DNA from: Arthrobacter sp. MYb23
GTDB taxonomy: Bacteria; Actinomycetota; Actinomycetes; Actinomycetales; Micrococcaceae
NCBI RefSeq assembly: GCF_002979775.1
Contig: NZ_PCPR01000030.1
Coordinates: 1-54,563 of the forward strand
DNA: 54,563 bases
Direction: 5' to 3'
Part shown: positions 47,379 to 54,563 of the stretch, piece after piece
Layout: each line of letters opens with the position of its first letter
Position numbering within the stretch: the first letter of the stretch is position 1
The notes under the pieces: generated by a model
What the model was told of the DNA's origin: nothing
The model's input: the letters and a program-made list of their open reading frames with translations, nothing else
The model's database searches: none
Made by a program: the position numbers and the translations under genes

Positions 47379-48899
47379 GTGACACTGGAGTTCCGGACCC
47401 AGGAAGTCAGCCAGGACATGCTGGCCCGGACGCGCAAAGTCATTGCCGTCCACATCAATTACCCCAGCCGCGCTGCCCAGCGCGGGCGTACTCCTGAGCA
47501 GCCGTCGTACTTCCTGAAGCCGTCCTCGTCTCTGGCGCTCGGCTCCATGGATGTTCCCGGCACGGTTGAGCGCCCGGCCGGTTGCGAACTGCTGGGCTAC
47601 GAGGGCGAGATCTCGTTGGTGATCGGCAAGTCCGCCCGCCGTGTGGGGTTGGAAGACGCTTGGAGCCACGTCGAGTGGGTCACGGCGTCCAACGACCTCG
47701 GCGTTTACGATCTCCGTTATGCGGACAAGGGATCCAACGTCCGGTCCAAGGGCGGCGACGGGTTCACTCCCGTTGGACCCGCGCTGATTCCGGCCGACGC
47801 CGTTGACCCCACCCAGTTGCGGATCCGCACCTGGCACAACGGTGACCTAGTGCAGGACGACACCACCGAGGATCTGCTCTTCCCGTTCGCTCAGCTCGTG
47901 GCGGACCTCTCCCAGCTCCTGACACTCGAAGAGGGCGACATCATCCTCACCGGCACCCCGGCCGGCGCGTCGGTCGCCAAGCCGGGAGACGTCGTCGAGA
48001 TTGAGGTCACCGGCGGTGATTTCAGCAGCGGCCGTTTGGCCACCAAAGTAACGGAAGGCACGACGCCGTTTGCGGACTTTGGGGCCCGGCCCAAGACTGA
48101 TGACACCCAGCGGGAGGAAGCGTACGGCTCGCGGGAAGCGGCAGGGCTGCCTTCTGAACCGGCCGCTGCCGCAAATGTCCTGACACCGGAACTGAAGGCA
48201 AAGCTGGAGTCCGTCGCTACCGCCACCTTGTCTTCCCAGCTGCGTAAGCGCGGGCTGAACAACGTCAGCATCGACGGACTGCAGGCCACCCGCCCGGACC
48301 GTAAGGTGGTGGGCCTGGCCAGGACCCTGCGCTACGTACCCAACCGCGAGGATCTCTTCAAGACCCACGGCGGCGGTTTCAATGCCCAGAAGCGCGCCAT
48401 CGACTCCGTGAACGACGGCGAAATCCTGGTCATGGAAGCCCGCGGCGAGAAAGGCACCGGCACCGTGGGTGACATCCTGGCGCTGCGTGCCCAGGTCCGC
48501 GGAGCTGCTGCGATCATCACCGACGGCGGCGTCCGCGACTACTCCGCGGTGGCTGACCTGGAGATGCCCACCTACTTCGCCAACCCCCACCCCGCAGTAC
48601 TGGGACGCCGGCACATTCCGTGGGACACGGACATCACCATCGCGTGTGGTGGCGCGACCGTGCAGCCCGGGGACATCATCGTTGCCGACTCGGACGGGAT
48701 CCTGGTGATCCCGCCGGCCATCGCCGAGGAACTGGTGGACGACTGCATCGTCCAGGAAAAGGAAGAGACGTTCATCTTCCAGATGGTCCAAGAGGGCAAC
48801 AGTGTTGATGGGCTGTATCCGATGAACAAGGAGTGGCAGGCCCGCTACGCGGAGTGGTCCGCCCGCCAGCAAGCCGCGGAAGGAGCCCACAGTGACTGA
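47379..48899 (+). CDS. hpaG: FAH-domain HpaG-type isomerase/decarboxylase fused to an RraA/aldolase-like domain
   Basis: A 506-residue two-domain enzyme. Residues about 1-240 are a fumarylacetoacetate-hydrolase domain with metal ligands E75, E77 (LLGYEGEISLVIG) and D106 (SNDLGVYDLRYADKGSN); in HpaG these decarboxylate or isomerise the CHM-derived acids. Residues about 275-490 are an RraA-type domain with the G364-D365 and R386-D387 (TDGGVRDYSAVADLEMP) active-site pairs of HMG/CHA-type aldolases and oxaloacetate decarboxylases. Enteric HpaG instead has two FAH domains. GTG at 47379 follows AGGAGG by several nt. First gene of the hpa operon; the gene symbol is assigned by context and is approximate. 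Confidence 0.85.
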   Translation: MTLEFRTQEVSQDMLARTRKVIAVHINYPSRAAQRGRTPEQPSYFLKPSSSLALGSMDVPGTVERPAGCELLGYEGEISLVIGKSARRVGLEDAWSHVEWVTASNDLGVYDLRYADKGSNVRSKGGDGFTPVGPALIPADAVDPTQLRIRTWHNGDLVQDDTTEDLLFPFAQLVADLSQLLTLEEGDIILTGTPAGASVAKPGDVVEIEVTGGDFSSGRLATKVTEGTTPFADFGARPKTDDTQREEAYGSREAAGLPSEPAAAANVLTPELKAKLESVATATLSSQLRKRGLNNVSIDGLQATRPDRKVVGLARTLRYVPNREDLFKTHGGGFNAQKRAIDSVNDGEILVMEARGEKGTGTVGDILALRAQVRGAAAIITDGGVRDYSAVADLEMPTYFANPHPAVLGRRHIPWDTDITIACGGATVQPGDIIVADSDGILVIPPAIAEELVDDCIVQEKEETFIFQMVQEGNSVDGLYPMNKEWQARYAEWSARQQAAEGAHSD

Positions 48900-49548
48900 A
48901 ACCGCCGTCGGAAGCAAGTCCCAACAGGCGTATGCCGCCGTGAAGGCGCGGATCATCGAGGGTACCTACACGCCGGGGTACCGGCTGGTGCTCGCCAAGA
49001 TTGCCGAGGACCTGGGTTTCAGCGTGGTCCCGGTCCGGGAAGCGATCCGCCGCCTGGAAGCTGAAGGGCTGGTGAAGTTCGAGCGGAACGTGGGCGCCAC
49101 GGTGTCCGGGATTGACCCCACCGAGTACCTCTACACGATGCAGACGCTGAGCATCGTGGAAGGCGCGGCCACCGCGTTGTCCGCACCCTTGATCGACTCC
49201 GTGGCCATTGCCCGGGCGCGTGCGGTGAACGAGGAGATGCGTGAGTGCCTGGAACACTTCGACCCCGTCCGCTTCACGGCGTTGAACCAGGACTTCCACA
49301 GTGTCCTGTTCGAACATTGCCCCAATCCGCACATTCTGGACCTCGTCCACCGGGGCTGGAACAGGCTGGCGTCACTTCGCTCGTCAACGTTCCGCTTCGT
49401 CCCAGGCCGCGCGCAGGAATCCGTGCGCGAACACGAGGCGCTGCTGCAGCTCATTGAGGGCGCAGCAGACGCCGACACCATTGAAAAAGCAGCCCGCCAG
49501 CACCGCGCCGCCACCCTGGACGCTTACCTGGCCCAAGCCAAGCAATAA
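48892..49548 (+). CDS. GntR-family (FCD subfamily) regulator of the hpa operon
   Basis: A 218-residue regulator: winged HTH (IAEDLGFSVVPVREAIRRLEAEGLVKFERNVGATV) and FCD effector domain with metal-binding residues (FTALNQDFHSVLFEHCPN; VREHEALLQLIEGA). GTG at 48892 overlaps the preceding gene's stop by 8 bp and has GGAAGGAG upstream. Being inside the operon it probably autoregulates by binding the ATCGTATACGAT operator at the promoter; the effector is probably a phenylacetate derivative. Confidence 0.9.
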   Translation: MTETAVGSKSQQAYAAVKARIIEGTYTPGYRLVLAKIAEDLGFSVVPVREAIRRLEAEGLVKFERNVGATVSGIDPTEYLYTMQTLSIVEGAATALSAPLIDSVAIARARAVNEEMRECLEHFDPVRFTALNQDFHSVLFEHCPNPHILDLVHRGWNRLASLRSSTFRFVPGRAQESVREHEALLQLIEGAADADTIEKAARQHRAATLDAYLAQAKQ

Positions 49549-49562
49549 CTGCCAACTAAAGC

Positions 49563-49623
49563 AACGCGGGGTCACTTATGGCCCCTAAAGACACCCCAAT
49601 GGGGCCGAAAGTGACCCCGCGTT
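49563..49623. repeat. Inverted repeat between gntR and hpaE
   Basis: Fifteen-bp perfect arms AACGCGGGGTCACTT/AAGTGACCCCGCGTT, with inner GGCCCC/GGGGCC, enclose about 31 nt. It lies inside the operon, 20 bp upstream of the hpaE start, with its inner part in the hpaE leader. Confidence 0.8.
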
Positions 49624-49643
49624 GGAAGAAAAGGAAGACAACG

Positions 49644-51155
49644 ATGACGACCTCCGTAGAGACCACCAAGCACTACATTCCCGAGAACCTTCCGTCCCAC
49701 ATCCAGCACTTCATCAACGGCGAGTTCGTTGACTCCGTTTCCGGTAAGACGTTCGACGTCCTGGACCCGGTATCCAACGGCAACTACGCCACTGCTGCTG
49801 CGGGCCAGAAGGAAGACATTGACCTCGCCGTCGCCGCGGCACGGGAAGCCTTCGTCAATGGCCCGTGGCCGAAGATGAAGCCGCGCGAACGTGCCCGTGT
49901 GCTGAACAAGATCGCTGATGCGGTGGAGGCCCAGGAAGCCCGCCTCGCCGAACTCGAGACGTTCGATACCGGCCTGCCGATCACCCAGGCCAAGGGCCAG
50001 GCGCTCCGGGCTGCCGAGAACTTCCGCTTCTTCGCAGACCTGATCGTTGCCCAGTTCGACGACGCCATGAAGGTTCCCGGCTCGCAGATCAACTACGTGA
50101 ACCGCAAGCCGATCGGCGTCGCCGGCCTCATCACGCCGTGGAACACCCCGTTCATGCTGGAGTCCTGGAAGCTCGCCCCGGCTCTGGCCACCGGCAACAC
50201 CGTGGTCCTGAAGCCTGCCGAGTTCACGCCGTTGTCCGCGTCTCTCTGGGCACAGATCTTCAAGGACGCAGGTCTCCCGGATGGTGTGTTCAACCTGGTC
50301 AACGGGTTGGGCGAAGAAGCCGGCGATGCCCTGGTGAAGCACCCTGACGTACCCCTGATCTCCTTCACCGGCGAGACCACCACGGGCCAGACCATCTTCC
50401 GCAACGCCGCAGCCAACCTCAAAGGCCTGTCCATGGAGCTCGGCGGCAAGTCCCCGTGCGTCGTGTTCGCCGATGCCGACCTCGACGCCGCGATCGATTC
50501 GGCGCTGTTCGGGGTGTTCTCGCTCAACGGCGAACGCTGCACCGCCGGCTCCCGCATCCTGGTTGAGCGGGCCATCTACGACGAATTCTGCGAAAAGTAC
50601 TCTGCCCGGGCCAAGAACATCGTGGTGGGCGATCCCCACGATCCCAAGACCCAGGTTGGCGCCTTGGTTCACCCGGAGCACTACAACAAGGTGGCGTCAT
50701 ACGTGGAGATCGGCAAGTCCGAAGGCAGGCTCCTGGCCGGCGGCGGCCGACCCGACCACCTGCCCGAAGGCAACTACATCGCACCCACGGTGTTTGCCGA
50801 CGTCGCGCCTGACGCACGGATTTTCCAAGAGGAAATCTTCGGTCCCGTCGTGGCCATCACGCCCTTCGAGAACGACGACGAAGCCCTCGCCTTGGCCAAC
50901 AACACCAAGTACGGCCTGGCGGCCTACATCTGGACCCAGAACCTCACCAGGGCCCACAACTTCTCCCAGAACGTGGAGGCCGGCATGGTGTGGCTCAACA
51001 GCCACAACGTCCGCGATCTCCGCACCCCGTTCGGTGGCGTGAAAGCCTCCGGCCTGGGCCACGAGGGCGGCTACCGCTCCATCGATTTCTACACCGACCA
51101 GCAGGCCGTGCACATCACGCTCGGTTCCGTTCACACACCTAAATTCGGCGCCTAG
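49644..51155 (+). CDS. hpaE: 5-carboxymethyl-2-hydroxymuconate semialdehyde dehydrogenase
   Basis: An NAD-dependent aldehyde dehydrogenase of 503 residues that oxidises the ring-cleavage product of homoprotocatechuate. The catalytic cysteine is C299 (NGERCTAGSRILVE) and the general base E265 (SMELGGKSPCVVF); TPWNTPFML and GGVKASGLGHEGG are conserved. ATG at 49644 (MTTSVETTKHY) follows AAGGAAG by 6 nt; an upstream open frame crosses the hairpin and is rejected. The symbol is given from context with hpaD. Confidence 0.92.
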   Translation: MTTSVETTKHYIPENLPSHIQHFINGEFVDSVSGKTFDVLDPVSNGNYATAAAGQKEDIDLAVAAAREAFVNGPWPKMKPRERARVLNKIADAVEAQEARLAELETFDTGLPITQAKGQALRAAENFRFFADLIVAQFDDAMKVPGSQINYVNRKPIGVAGLITPWNTPFMLESWKLAPALATGNTVVLKPAEFTPLSASLWAQIFKDAGLPDGVFNLVNGLGEEAGDALVKHPDVPLISFTGETTTGQTIFRNAAANLKGLSMELGGKSPCVVFADADLDAAIDSALFGVFSLNGERCTAGSRILVERAIYDEFCEKYSARAKNIVVGDPHDPKTQVGALVHPEHYNKVASYVEIGKSEGRLLAGGGRPDHLPEGNYIAPTVFADVAPDARIFQEEIFGPVVAITPFENDDEALALANNTKYGLAAYIWTQNLTRAHNFSQNVEAGMVWLNSHNVRDLRTPFGGVKASGLGHEGGYRSIDFYTDQQAVHITLGSVHTPKFGA

Positions 51156-51156
51156 T

Positions 51157-51224
51157 ACCCAACTAGGTCGCAATAGTGCGCGTTTTGAGCCTCCAAAACG
51201 GCATCTACTGCTACTCAGTTGGGT
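51157..51224. repeat. Family B hairpin repeat, copy 2 (degenerate)
   Basis: Outer arms ACCCAACTAG and CTCAGTTGGGT are kept, but the inner stem carries several mismatches. It lies between hpaE and hpaD inside the operon. Confidence 0.75.
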
Positions 51225-51258
51225 TCCCACACCACCCTTTCAACGAAGAGAGAATTCC

Positions 51259-52353
51259 ATGAGCAACTTCACCGGCCCCATCCCCACACCCACGGTCCCG
51301 GCACCGGATATCGTCCGCTGCGCGTACCTGGAACTGGTGGTCACGGACCTGGCCAAGTCCCGCGCGTTCTACGTTGACCTCCTCGGCCTGCACGTCACCG
51401 AGGAAGACGAGAACACCATCTACCTTCGCTCCTTCGAGGAGTTCATCCACCACAACCTGGTCCTCCGCAAGGGCCCGGTCGCCGCAGCTGCAGCCTTCGC
51501 ATACCGCGTGAAGTCCCCGGCCGAAGTGGATGCCGCCGAGGCGTACTACCGCGAGCTGGGTTGCCGTGTAGAGCGCCGCAAGGAAGGCTTCACCAAGGGC
51601 GTTGGCGACTCCGTCCGCGTGGAAGACCCCCTGGGCTTCCCCTACGAGTTCTTCTACGACGTGGAGCATGTGGAACGCCTCACCCAGCGCTACGACCTCT
51701 ACTCCGCTGGCGAACTGGTCCGCTTGGACCACTTCAACCAGGTCACCCCGGACGTCCCGCGCGGCCGCAAGTACCTGGAGGACCTCGGCTTCCGCGTCTC
51801 CGAGGACATCAAGGATTCCGACGGCGTCACGTACGCCGCGTGGATGCACCGCAAGCAGACGGTGCACGACACCGCCCTGACCGGCGGCAACGGACCCCGC
51901 CTGCACCACATCGCGTTCTCCACGCACGAAAAGCACAACATCATCCAGATCTGCGACAAGATGGGTGCCCTGCGCATCTCCGACCGGATCGAACGCGGCC
52001 CCGGCCGCCACGGCGTGTCCAATGCGTTCTACCTCTACATCCTGGACCCGGACGGCCACCGCGTGGAGATCTACACCCAGGACTACTACACCGGCGATCC
52101 GGATAACCCCACCGTCACCTGGGACGTCCACGATAACCAGCGCCGCGACTGGTGGGGCAACCCGGTAGTCCCGTCCTGGTACACCGAGGCCTCCCTGGTC
52201 CTGGACCTCGACGGCAACCCGCAACCCATCATTGAACGCGAGGACAAGTCCGAAATGGCCGTCACCGTGGGTGCCGACGGCTTCTCCTACACCCGCCCCG
52301 ACGGTGCTTCCGGCGAGGCTGCCGAGGGCTTCAAGCTGGGGGCGCAGGTCTAA
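51259..52353 (+). CDS. hpaD: Homoprotocatechuate (3,4-dihydroxyphenylacetate) 2,3-dioxygenase
   Basis: An extradiol ring-cleavage dioxygenase of the two-barrel glyoxalase (VOC) type, 364 residues, similar by recollection to MndD of Arthrobacter and HPCD of Brevibacterium. Metal ligands correspond to H158 (RLDHFNQV), H217 (RLHHIAF) and E270 (HRVEIYTQDYYTG); the enzyme could use Mn or Fe. Conserved GPGRHGVSNAFYLYILDPDGHR is present. AACGAAGAGAG precedes the ATG. It cleaves homoprotocatechuate to CHMS, which HpaE oxidises. Confidence 0.97.
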   Translation: MSNFTGPIPTPTVPAPDIVRCAYLELVVTDLAKSRAFYVDLLGLHVTEEDENTIYLRSFEEFIHHNLVLRKGPVAAAAAFAYRVKSPAEVDAAEAYYRELGCRVERRKEGFTKGVGDSVRVEDPLGFPYEFFYDVEHVERLTQRYDLYSAGELVRLDHFNQVTPDVPRGRKYLEDLGFRVSEDIKDSDGVTYAAWMHRKQTVHDTALTGGNGPRLHHIAFSTHEKHNIIQICDKMGALRISDRIERGPGRHGVSNAFYLYILDPDGHRVEIYTQDYYTGDPDNPTVTWDVHDNQRRDWWGNPVVPSWYTEASLVLDLDGNPQPIIEREDKSEMAVTVGADGFSYTRPDGASGEAAEGFKLGAQV

Positions 52354-52356
52354 AAG

Positions 52357-53142
52357 ATGATGGACGCGAAGACGATCGAAGCCATTGCCGACGAGCTCCT
52401 CGAAGCCGGCCGTAACCGTACACCGGTTCCTCGGTTGACTGCCCGCTACCCCGATATGACGGTGGAGGATTCCTACGCCGTGCAGCAGTTGTGGCGGCGG
52501 CGGAACGAGGAAGCCGGGCGCACGTTGGTGGGGCGGAAGATCGGCCTGACGTCCAAGGCCATGCAGGCCGCTACGGGCATCACCGAACCAGACTATGGTG
52601 CCATTTTTGATGACATGGTCCTGGATACCGGGTGCTCCGTGCAGTGGGACAAGTACACGCACCCACGGGTTGAGGTGGAACTGGCGTTCGTGCTGAAGAG
52701 TGCCTTGAAGGGGCCCGGCTGCACCATTTTCGATGTCCTCAACGCCACTGATTACGTGGTTCCGGCCCTCGAAATCCTGGACTCCAGGATTGAAATGGAG
52801 GGCCGGACCATCGTGGACACCATCTCGGACAACGCCGCGATGGGCGCCATGGTGGTGGGCGGCCGCCCGGTGCGGCCGGACGCCGTCGACCTCCGTTGGG
52901 TCTCCGCCATCCTGTACAAAAACCAGACAGTGGAAGAGACCGGCGTCGCAGCCGGAGTGCTGGACCACCCGGCCAACGGTGTCCACTGGCTGGCAAACAA
53001 GATCGCCGCCCACGGTGACTCGATGAAGGCCGGGGACATCATCCTGGCGGGCTCGTTTACGCGCCCGATGTGGGTGTACAAAGGTGATACCGTGCACGCG
53101 GATTACGGACCGTTGGGAGTGGTGACATGCCAATTCGACTAA
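52357..53142 (+). CDS. hpaH: 2-oxo-hept-4-ene-1,7-dioate hydratase
   Basis: A 261-residue hydratase of the FAH/MhpD-like fold: DSYAVQQLWRRRNEEAGRTLVGRKIGLTSKAMQ, then the metal-binding HPRVEVELAFVL and DYVVPALEILDSRIE. It hydrates OHED to 4-hydroxy-2-oxoheptanedioate. It begins 3 bp after hpaD with a weak ribosome site (AGGTCT) and overlaps hpaI by 16 bp. Confidence 0.93.
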   Translation: MMDAKTIEAIADELLEAGRNRTPVPRLTARYPDMTVEDSYAVQQLWRRRNEEAGRTLVGRKIGLTSKAMQAATGITEPDYGAIFDDMVLDTGCSVQWDKYTHPRVEVELAFVLKSALKGPGCTIFDVLNATDYVVPALEILDSRIEMEGRTIVDTISDNAAMGAMVVGGRPVRPDAVDLRWVSAILYKNQTVEETGVAAGVLDHPANGVHWLANKIAAHGDSMKAGDIILAGSFTRPMWVYKGDTVHADYGPLGVVTCQFD

Positions 53143-53930
53143 ACCCCACCTTCTACTCGGCACTCTCCGAGGCAGACCGCCCGCTGGCTGGCATGTGGAT
53201 CTGCTCCGGCAGCCCGCTGGTGGCCGAGATCTGCGCCGGATCCGGCCTGGACTGGGTACTGATCGACGCCGAGCACAGTCCCAACGGCCTCGAATCGATC
53301 CTCGCCCAACTCCATGCCGTCAGCGGTTACCCCGTGCAGGCCATGGTCCGACCACCGGTCAACGACACCGTGGTCATCAAGCAGTACCTCGACCTCGGCG
53401 TGCAGAACCTGATGATCCCCATGGTGAACTCGGCCTCTGACGCCGCAGCTGCGGTTGCCGCGGTCCGCTACCCTCCGCACGGTGTTCGCGGCGTCGGATC
53501 CGCACTGGCCCGTTCCGCACGCTGGAACCGTGTCCCGGACTACCTGGCTTCCGCCTCGGAGACCATCAGCCTCACGGTCCAGATTGAGTCCGAAGCTGCG
53601 GCGTCGGCGGTGGAGGAGATCCTGGCCGTCGACGGCGTGGACGGCATCTTCCTGGGCCCCTCGGACCTCGCAGCCTCCATGGGCCTGCTGGGACAGCAGG
53701 AAAATCCCTTGGTGAGGGCCGTCGTCGAGCATTGCCTTGAAGCCGCGAAAGCGGCAGGTAAGCCCGCCGGCGTGAACGCCTTCAACGAATCAACCGCCCG
53801 GGCCTATCTCGACGCCGGTGCCTCCTTTGTGCTGGTCGGCGCCGATGTTGCGGTGCTGGCCCGCGCGTCCGAGGGTTTCGCCTCAAAATTCATCCCTGTG
53901 TCCGAGACGGCCGAGCGCGAAAGCTACTGA
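53127..53930 (+). CDS. hpaI: 4-hydroxy-2-oxoheptane-1,7-dioate aldolase
   Basis: A class II pyruvate aldolase of 267 residues (HpcH/HpaI fold), close to the usual 262. Active-site segments are VLIDAEHSPNG, AMVRPPVNDTVVIKQYLDLGVQNLMIPMVNSA, YPPHGVRGVGSALARSARWN, VQIESEAA (metal Glu) and IFLGPSDLAASMG. It splits the hydroxy acid into pyruvate and succinate semialdehyde, ending the pathway. ATG at 53127 has GGGAG upstream. Confidence 0.95.
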   Translation: MPIRLNPTFYSALSEADRPLAGMWICSGSPLVAEICAGSGLDWVLIDAEHSPNGLESILAQLHAVSGYPVQAMVRPPVNDTVVIKQYLDLGVQNLMIPMVNSASDAAAAVAAVRYPPHGVRGVGSALARSARWNRVPDYLASASETISLTVQIESEAAASAVEEILAVDGVDGIFLGPSDLAASMGLLGQQENPLVRAVVEHCLEAAKAAGKPAGVNAFNESTARAYLDAGASFVLVGADVAVLARASEGFASKFIPVSETAERESY

Positions 53931-53934
53931 CGGA

Positions 53935-54000
53935 CCCAACTGAGTCGCAGTTCAGGCCGTTTTGAGCGCTCAGAACGGCCTGAACTGCGACTCAGTTGGG
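53935..54000. repeat. Family B hairpin repeat, copy 3 (near-perfect palindrome)
   Basis: A 66-bp palindrome begins CCCAACTGAGTCGCAG and ends with its complement; 33-bp arms match except for one central pair. The centre TGAGCGCTCA is itself palindromic. It fills the space between hpaI and the NTF2-like gene and supplies that gene's stop codon. Confidence 0.9.
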
Positions 54001-54369
54001 CGAGGGTGGGGTGTTCTTGCGAGCCATGTACCACTCGGTGAATTCGCGGGCGCGTCCGTCTTCGGCGAAGCGGATCACCCACAGATTGTCGTAGGTGGGG
54101 TCCCCGTTGAGATACGTGGTCAGGCCTTGGACGAAAACCGTATCGCCGTCCTGGCCCAGAAGGTTCCATTCGAACGTCCAGTCCTCGGGCTTGTCGCCGG
54201 CGTCGGCCCACGCTTTGACGATCTCTTCGTGGCCGTTCCACGGTTTATCCGTGTTGGGTTTGTCGTAGTAGACGGCATCCTCGGTGAAGAGTGCCCGGAC
54301 GTCGTCGGGCTCATTCGAGGTCCACGCTCGTTCGTACTTGTCCATCCAAGAGTTCACGTCGTTGGTCAT
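53992..54369 (-). CDS. NTF2-like (SnoaL-type) protein
   Basis: A 125-residue cone-shaped alpha+beta protein: MTNDVNSWMDKYERAWTSNEPDDVRALFTEDAVYYDKP, then WNGHEEIVKAWADAG and WNLLGQDGDTVFVQGLTTY. These are nuclear-transport-factor-2-like folds used in many isomerases and scaffold proteins. Its last residues (SPN) and TGA stop lie inside the arm of the family B hairpin, so the native 3' end may have been replaced. Function unknown. Confidence 0.85.
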   Translation of the reverse strand: MTNDVNSWMDKYERAWTSNEPDDVRALFTEDAVYYDKPNTDKPWNGHEEIVKAWADAGDKPEDWTFEWNLLGQDGDTVFVQGLTTYLNGDPTYDNLWVIRFAEDGRAREFTEWYMARKNTPPSPN

Positions 54370-54563
54370 CTACCCGTTCTACCCTCCGGGGCCGGTGGGT
54401 TCAACGGTGGTTTGTTGCTTTCACCGAACGTTCCTCCCCGGTTGGTGTGCGGGCGTCCTGCGTTCCTTCCCAGTTGCCGGTCGGAATGCACGACGACGGC
54501 CGGCTGGTTTCTGCTGTTTTACTGCGTTTCGCGGGGGCCGGGTCAGTGCTGGGGGCTGGGTAA

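Noticed and set aside
47847..48956. 369-codon minus-strand ORF opposite the FAH/RraA fusion gene
   Set aside because: Antisense shadow; the plus strand carries full catalytic motifs.
51211..53163. 650-codon minus-strand ORF across hpaD/hpaH
   Set aside because: Antisense shadow of two clearly recognised enzymes; the translation is His/Gly/Val-rich without family features.
54370..54563. Possible gene at the right edge
   Set aside because: An open plus frame from 54291 covers it, but it overlaps the NTF2-like gene antisense and shows no recognisable sequence or start signal.
1..54563. CRISPR arrays, prophage or transposon
   Set aside because: The repeats found are palindromes or short tandem arrays with no regular spacers, and no cas, integrase or transposase genes were seen.

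Overview
The window reads as a chromosomal segment of a high-GC actinobacterium of the Arthrobacter/Paenarthrobacter type (Micrococcaceae). The support is the strong GC bias with GTG/TTG starts and GGAGG-like ribosome sites, a 13E12/DUF222 HNH-nuclease gene at the left edge, small actinobacterial families (DUF6458-like, DUF7793-like, DUF2273-like, DUF6286-like), and a homoprotocatechuate dioxygenase of the Arthrobacter MndD type. This is inferred from family recognition; no database search was made. I saw no rRNA, tRNA, CRISPR array, insertion sequence or phage gene.

Layout. 1-7.2 kb: truncated DUF222 gene, an XRE/MmyB-type regulator divergent from a drug-efflux MFS pump, a 21-bp minisatellite, and a glutamate decarboxylase gene followed by a class II glutamine amidotransferase gene. 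7.2-19.6 kb: small ORF, GH15 glucoamylase/trehalase-like enzyme, TetR/MDR oxidoreductase pair, XRE-cupin regulator with a RhtA-like exporter, NmrA-like protein, DUF6458 protein, a TetR-controlled permease plus nitrilase operon, a lipoprotein and a histidine phosphatase. 19.7-24.8 kb: NCS1 permease, serine hydrolase and amidohydrolase in a translationally coupled operon under a divergent TetR. 25-29.8 kb: Ser/Thr kinase, GAF histidine kinase, MFS, DUF7793. 29.8-35.3 kb: sugar ABC transporter operon with an atypical 2-hydroxyacid dehydrogenase and a DeoR/LacI-hybrid regulator. 35.4-39.7 kb: a nine-gene Asp23/AmaP/CsbD envelope-stress locus that ends with an ECF sigma factor and a zinc anti-sigma domain fused to an Asp23-like domain. 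39.9-47.2 kb: DUF2264, DUF1206, AraC, GlsB-like, alpha/beta hydrolase and YdeI-like genes. 47.3-53.9 kb: a 4-hydroxyphenylacetate (homoprotocatechuate) meta-cleavage operon, hpaG-type fusion, gntR, hpaE, hpaD, hpaH, hpaI. The window closes with an NTF2-like protein.

How it works together. Most modules are 'regulator divergent from transporter/enzyme' units with visible inverted-repeat operators between them. The hpa operon would convert homoprotocatechuate to succinate semialdehyde and pyruvate; the first ring hydroxylase (HpaBC) and a dedicated CHM isomerase (HpaF) are absent here. Its first gene joins a fumarylacetoacetate-hydrolase domain to an RraA/aldolase-fold domain, unlike the double FAH domain of enteric HpaG. 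The Asp23 locus couples membrane-anchored and soluble Asp23-like proteins to a sigma/anti-sigma pair.

The intergenic spaces carry several families of hairpin repeats. One (ACGACGGC arms) occurs six times, usually just after gene ends. Another (CCCAACTGAGTCGCAG arms) borders the hpa operon and also lies inside it, between hpaE and hpaD; a third hairpin lies between gntR and hpaE.
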